Shown here piece after piece: positions 5,402 through 7,338 of a stretch of 7,338 nt of DNA. The notes under the pieces are model-generated. The model was not told the origin of the DNA and searched no databases. It saw only the letters and a program-made list of their open reading frames with translations. The stretch spans positions 1 to 7,338 of the forward strand of contig JASLAE010000486.1 of the NCBI GenBank assembly GCA_030147305.1. Direction: 5' to 3'. The DNA comes from Cesiribacter sp. GTDB taxonomy: Bacteria; Bacteroidota; Bacteroidia; Cytophagales; Cyclobacteriaceae. Each line of letters begins with the position of its first letter. Position 1 is the stretch's first letter. A program made the translations under genes and the position numbers.

Positions 5402-5430
5402 CTGATGGCCCGAGTAATTCGTGCCATCAG
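5402..5430 (+). repeat. REP-like palindrome 2 (inverted relative to the other two)
   Basis: A 29-nt imperfect palindrome. CTGATGGC (5402-5409) pairs with GCCATCAG (5423-5430), one C/T mismatch, then CGA pairs with TCG around a 5-nt loop. It begins 22 nt beyond the mutS stop codon, so it would also form a hairpin in the mutS 3' untranslated RNA. It has no T-run and so is not a classical terminator. On the plus strand AGCTA precedes it. With palindrome 1, 40 bp away in opposite orientation, it forms a BIME-like pair. Confidence 0.75.
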
Positions 5431-5452
5431 TTCGTTTTACCACAACATCGGC

Positions 5453-7338
5453 TTACCCCTTCTTATTATTCTCCAAGAGTCCCTTGATCTCATTCAGCTT
5501 CAGCAGGGCTTCTACGGGTGAAATCACATTAATATCTGTTTTTTCGATTAGCTGACGCACCTGCTCAAATTTGGGGTCCAGCTCGAAAAGGCTTAGCTGG
5601 TAGGTGTTTTTGGGTACTTCTTTTACCTTTTGCTGATGCTGCAGCCGGCTCTTGTCGCCCTCCAGGTGGTGCATGATCTCACTGGCACGGATCACGACCC
5701 GGTTAGGCATGCCGGCCATTTGAGCCACGTGGATACCAAAAGAGTGCTGGCTGCCGCCGGGCTGGAGCTTTCGCATAAAGATTACCTTATCGCCTACCTC
5801 TTTTACCGACACATTGTAATTGTGTACCCGTGGCAGGTCCTCCGCCAGCTGGTTGAGCTCGTGGTAGTGGGTAGCGAACAGCGTTTTTGGGCGATGTTTG
5901 TCGTTGCCGTGCAGGTACTCTACAATGCTCCAGGCAATGGAGATACCATCATAGGTGCTGGTGCCCCGGCCAATCTCGTCCATCAGTACCAGGCTGCGGT
6001 TGCTCAGGTTGTTCAGGATAGAAGCGGTTTCAATCATTTCTACCATAAAGGTAGATTCGCCCCGTGCCAGGTTGTCTGAGGCGCCTACACGGGTAAACAC
6101 CCGGTCTACCAGGCCAATGGCGGCACGCCTGGCAGGCACAAAAGAGCCCACCTGCGCCATCAGCACAATCAGGGCTGTTTGCCGCAGCAGCGCAGATTTA
6201 CCCGCCATGTTGGGCCCGGTAATGATCATGATCTGCTGCTCATCGGGGTCCAGCAGGGTATCGTTCGGTATATAGGGCTGGTCTGCCGGGAGCTGCTGCT
6301 CAATAACCGGGTGGCGGCCCTGCGCAATGTCGATGGTGTAGCCTTCGTTCACGTCCGGTTTTACATATCCCCGTTTCTGGGCCACCAGGGCAAAGCCTGC
6401 GAGGCAGTCGATGGTAGCGAGCACCCGGGCGTTCTGCTGAATGTGGGTCGTGTATTCTGCCGCAGCGGCTACCAGGTCCAGGAACAGGTGCTGCTCAATG
6501 CTGTTGATCTCGCCCTCAGCATTCAGGATTTTCTCTTCGTAAGTCTTGAGCTCCTCGGTAATATAGCGCTCGGCATTCACCAGGGTCTGCTTGCGGATCC
6601 AGTCCTGCGGCACCTTGTTTTTATGGGCGTTGGTTACCTCCAGGTAATAGCCAAACACTTTATTGTAAGCAACTTTTAGCGAGGAAATGCCGGTGCGGGC
6701 AGTCTCACGCTGCTGTATCTGCAGCAGATAGTCTTTACCGCTAAAGGAAATGCTGCGCAGCTCGTCCAGCTTCTCATGAATGCCATCGCGCATCATGCCG
6801 CCCTGGTTGATCACCAGCGGCACTTCGTCGGCCAGCTCGCGCTCTATACGCTCCAGCAGGTAGGTGCAGGGGTTCAGCTGGTCGGCCAGCTTGCGCAGTG
6901 CATCAATGTTGCTGCCGGCCAGCATTTCGCGGATGGGCTGTGTATTCTTGAGTGATTTTTTGAGCTGCAGCATCTCGCGCGGATTGATGCGCCCCACGGC
7001 TACCTTGGAGATCAGGCGCTCCAGATCACCGATGCTGCGCAGGCGGCTGCTGAGCTGCTGCAGTAGGTCCTGCTGCTGCGTGAGGGCTTCTACTACCGAC
7101 AGACGCTCTTGTATGCCTTTTAGTTCTTTAAGAGGCATCACCAGCCAGCGACGCAGCTGCCGGGCCCCCATGGGCGTACTGGTCTGGTCCAACACATGAA
7201 TCAGCGGAATGCCGTCGGGCTGCTGCGGGTACACCAGCTCCAGGTTGCGGATGGTAAAAGGATCGAGCCATACATAATGCTCCTCAGCAATGCGCGAGAG
7301 CTGCACGATGTGCTTCATATCGTGGTGCTCGGTTTCCT
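5453..7338 (-). CDS. mutS: DNA mismatch repair ATPase MutS (5' end outside window)
   Basis: About 628 C-terminal residues of an expected 860-880 are present. The frame stays open through the right edge (ETEHHD before the methionine at 7316-7318), so that methionine is internal and the mismatch-binding domain is outside. Counting from it, the connector/lever region starts with YVWLDPFTIRNLELV and STPMGARQLRRWL. The clamp follows at about 200-300. The ATPase has Walker A GPNMAGKS (368-375), the signature segment RVGASDNLARGESTFMVEM (410-428), Walker B SLVLMDEIGRGTSTYDG (442-458) and the H-loop FATHYHEL (481-488). The sequence QLSLF (574-578) matches the consensus sliding-clamp-binding pentapeptide. 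MutS recognises mispaired bases and recruits MutL. Codon use is GC-richer than in the exported-protein gene. RAYT follows on the same strand after 211 bp containing REP-like hairpins. Confidence 0.98.
   Translation of the reverse strand, partial: ETEHHDMKHIVQLSRIAEEHYVWLDPFTIRNLELVYPQQPDGIPLIHVLDQTSTPMGARQLRRWLVMPLKELKGIQERLSVVEALTQQQDLLQQLSSRLRSIGDLERLISKVAVGRINPREMLQLKKSLKNTQPIREMLAGSNIDALRKLADQLNPCTYLLERIERELADEVPLVINQGGMMRDGIHEKLDELRSISFSGKDYLLQIQQRETARTGISSLKVAYNKVFGYYLEVTNAHKNKVPQDWIRKQTLVNAERYITEELKTYEEKILNAEGEINSIEQHLFLDLVAAAAEYTTHIQQNARVLATIDCLAGFALVAQKRGYVKPDVNEGYTIDIAQGRHPVIEQQLPADQPYIPNDTLLDPDEQQIMIITGPNMAGKSALLRQTALIVLMAQVGSFVPARRAAIGLVDRVFTRVGASDNLARGESTFMVEMIETASILNNLSNRSLVLMDEIGRGTSTYDGISIAWSIVEYLHGNDKHRPKTLFATHYHELNQLAEDLPRVHNYNVSVKEVGDKVIFMRKLQPGGSQHSFGIHVAQMAGMPNRVVIRASEIMHHLEGDKSRLQHQQKVKEVPKNTYQLSLFELDPKFEQVRQLIEKTDINVISPVEALLKLNEIKGLLENNKKG

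Noticed and set aside
4681..5430. A complete IS200/IS605 insertion sequence
   Set aside because: No insertion-sequence ends flank both sides of the transposase gene; the hairpins are all on the 5' side. The protein has RAYT rather than IS200 TnpA features.
5630..6679. Long plus-strand frames opposite mutS
   Set aside because: They are antisense shadows of a strongly conserved gene, with no family features of their own.

Overview
The window looks like a chromosomal segment of a Bacteroidota bacterium, probably of the order Cytophagales. Four things support this. A textbook Bacteroidetes promoter (TTG, 19 nt, TACCTTTG) lies in front of tRNA-Gly. No protein start that can be seen has a Shine-Dalgarno sequence. 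The MutS has the P-loop form GPNMAGKS. There is also an orphan outer-membrane-type protein of a kind typical of this phylum. The exact genus cannot be read from the sequence.

Layout. Bases 1-163 (minus) hold the N-terminus of an FGGY-family sugar kinase, probably xylulokinase, running off the left edge and lacking a canonical in-frame start codon. A 482-bp divergent spacer follows, with three TGCAA(A/C)AG direct repeats and a hairpin containing the same GCAACAG core. It leads to an AraC-type regulator (646-1497, +). Kinase, spacer and regulator look like one sugar-responsive unit. A small membrane-anchored TPR protein (1577-2077, minus) converges on the regulator. Next is an AT-rich stretch (about 2080-4290). 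It contains an intrinsic terminator with no recognisable gene before it, a secreted or outer-membrane protein of unknown function (2654-3919, +), and a 377-bp non-coding tail. On the minus strand lie two singly transcribed tRNA genes, tRNA-Leu(UAA) and tRNA-Gly(GCC), each with its own terminator. tRNA-Gly has a strong promoter backed by three helically phased A-tracts.

The right third holds a REP-associated tyrosine transposase (RAYT, HUH/Y1 family; 4681-5241, minus) and the 3' three quarters of mutS (5453-7338, minus, start outside the window). The most interesting observation is in the 211 bp between them. Three imperfect palindromes of 29-31 nt share one architecture (7-8 bp outer stem, a single mismatch, 3-4 bp inner stem, 5-7 nt loop) and a similar core, while their outer stems differ by paired changes. 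Two are in one orientation and one is inverted. This matches a REP/BIME cluster beside its RAYT, and it appears not to be a standard enterobacterial REP sequence. One copy lies 13 nt upstream of the preferred RAYT start codon.
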